Positions 63,301 through 64,000 of a stretch of 64,000 nt of DNA are shown here, in pieces. Position 1 is the stretch's first letter. Every line of letters starts with the position of its first letter. Made by a program: the position numbers and the translations under genes. The DNA comes from Platanthera guangdongensis (Eukaryota > Streptophyta > Magnoliopsida > Asparagales > Orchidaceae). The notes under the pieces are model-generated. The model saw nothing but the letters and a program-made list of their open reading frames with translations. It was not told the origin of the DNA and did not search any database. Where the stretch lies: positions 122,695,900-122,759,899 of the forward strand of contig CM077158.1 of assembly GCA_039583875.1 (NCBI GenBank). The letters are read 5' to 3'.

Positions 63301-64000
63301 ACTCAGCAATCTTCTCCTTCCCAGTTCCTGCACATTTGTACAAATGTGAGAACCACATCCGGTATCCAATACCCAAGATGAAGGAGCAGAAAGGTTTATC
63401 TCTATAACGTGAACATTTGAAGCGGAAGTCATACCTCCCTTCATTTTCTGCAGACCTTCAATGTACGAATGACAGTTCCTCCTCCAATGACCAGCCTTGC
63501 CACAGTGGTGGCATTTCCCTTCCTTCACCGTGCTTTTCTTTTTCATCAGTGCAGAAGACTTGGGCTCAAGATATGACTTAGGTCCCACCTTCGTCTTCTT
63601 AGAGCCCTTGGCCTTGCCCTTGCCCTTATGCACCATCAGTATGGGGCTGGCAGGCTTGGCCTTCTTCATATTGATTTCGGCAGTTCTCAACATGCCTACG
63701 AGTTCGGGCAGTGTCTTGTCTATTTCATTCATGTTGTAGTTCAAGACAAACTGCTCATAACTGTCCGGCAATGATTGCAGGATCAAATTTGTGGCCAACT
63801 CTTGACCAAGGGGAAAACCCAGCCTTTCAAGGTTCTCTATATACCTAATCATCTTGAGTACGTGAGTCCCTACAGAGTCTCAAACTCCCATCTTGCACTG
63901 AAATAACGCTTTTGTGACGTCAAACCTCTCTTGACGAGCCTGCCCTTGAAAAATTTTCTTGAGATGCTCGTCAATCTCCTTGCACCCCATGTTCTCATGT
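60310..64000 (-). pseudogene. pol: gag-pol of copia I (C-terminal gag, PR, IN, RT, RH), two stops
   Basis: One frame throughout. gag end (IDEHLKKIFQGQARQERFD) with a TGA near 63883, then MIRYIENLERLGFPLGQELA and zinc knuckle CHHCGKAGHWRRNC (about residue 114 of the 905-codon open stretch 61135-63852). Protease WVLDTGCGSHIC (D162), HHCC domain (CRLGHINKKRI ... CESCLLGK), integrase D (HSDVCGP), D (RSDRGGEY), E (GVSERRNRTL), RT QMDVKTAFINGN and YVDD (about residue 850). TAG at 61135-61137 follows KKLLGLT; RNase H continues in frame (YTDASFQTDRDD, STIEAEYIAA, KHILRRFHLIREI) to 60310. Near-intact, thus probably recent. Confidence 0.92.

Larger units (their letters stand above)
58351..64000 (-). 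mobile_element. Copia I, Tork-like, 3' portion, little damaged
   Basis: Minus-strand Ty1/copia: gag end, PR, IN, RT and RH (64000 down to 60310), a 970-bp 3' UTR, PPT, 3' LTR (59339 down to 58351, about 989 bp). The 5' LTR and gag start lie beyond 64000. Only two in-frame stops break pol. No third ORF. Lineage (Tork/Tnt1-like) is judged from the polyprotein motifs and is tentative. Inserted in H gag; ATTTG (58346-58350) is a candidate target duplication. Confidence 0.88.

Overview
This window is plant nuclear DNA from a large, repeat-rich genome, probably a eudicot. I see no host gene, tRNA, rRNA or CRISPR array. Almost every base belongs to nested LTR retrotransposons of the Ty3/gypsy and Ty1/copia superfamilies. 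Evidence for a plant: Met-tRNA-type primer binding sites (PBS), chromovirus-like gypsy polyproteins, and SIRE/Maximus-type copia elements with a third ORF after pol.

For reference I letter the elements. K (1-294, minus, gypsy LTR start) sits in C (295-979, minus, gypsy LTR). C sits in the 5' LTR of A (980-22666, plus, gypsy). A is split in its reverse transcriptase by the nearly complete SIRE-like copia B (5332-17455, 12.1 kb, 5-bp duplication GAGAC on both sides). A itself lies in the gag of a second SIRE-like copia, D (22667-32090, plus). D lies in the 3' LTR of gypsy E (32091-46704, minus), which has lost its RT/RNase H. The 5' LTR of E is split by the complete non-autonomous element F (37430-43949, plus, Athila/LARD-like). 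E lies in the integrase of gypsy J (46705 to about 50737, plus). J abuts a SIRE-like fragment G (about 50738-54529, minus) with the order ORF3-LTR-gag. G is interrupted by gypsy H (54530-58350, plus), and H by a Tork-like copia I (58351-64000, minus). LTR divergence counted by eye agrees with this order: B about 2%, A and F about 3%, E about 5%.

All coding regions are retroelement gag, protease (PR), integrase (IN), reverse transcriptase (RT), RNase H (RH) or the SIRE third ORF, and nearly all are broken by stops or frameshifts. B and I are the least damaged.

Two layers of structure are not explained by coding content. (1) Nearly every family carries a dense array of a short family-specific palindrome: GTGTCGACAC in A and D; ATCGTCGA/TCGACGAT in B; CTCGAG words in E; GACACG/CGTGTC in H and K; GTCGACC/GGTCGAC in I. 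Most arrays lie in the LTR, or between pol and ORF3, just upstream of a TATA box. (2) The 5' leaders of gypsy A and E each carry three RNA hairpins with the conserved loop TAGTATGGGATG and stems that differ in sequence yet stay paired. C and J instead carry arrays of W-box cores (TTGAC). Together these suggest that cis-regulatory arrays and leader RNA structures turn over as modules between unrelated retrotransposons.
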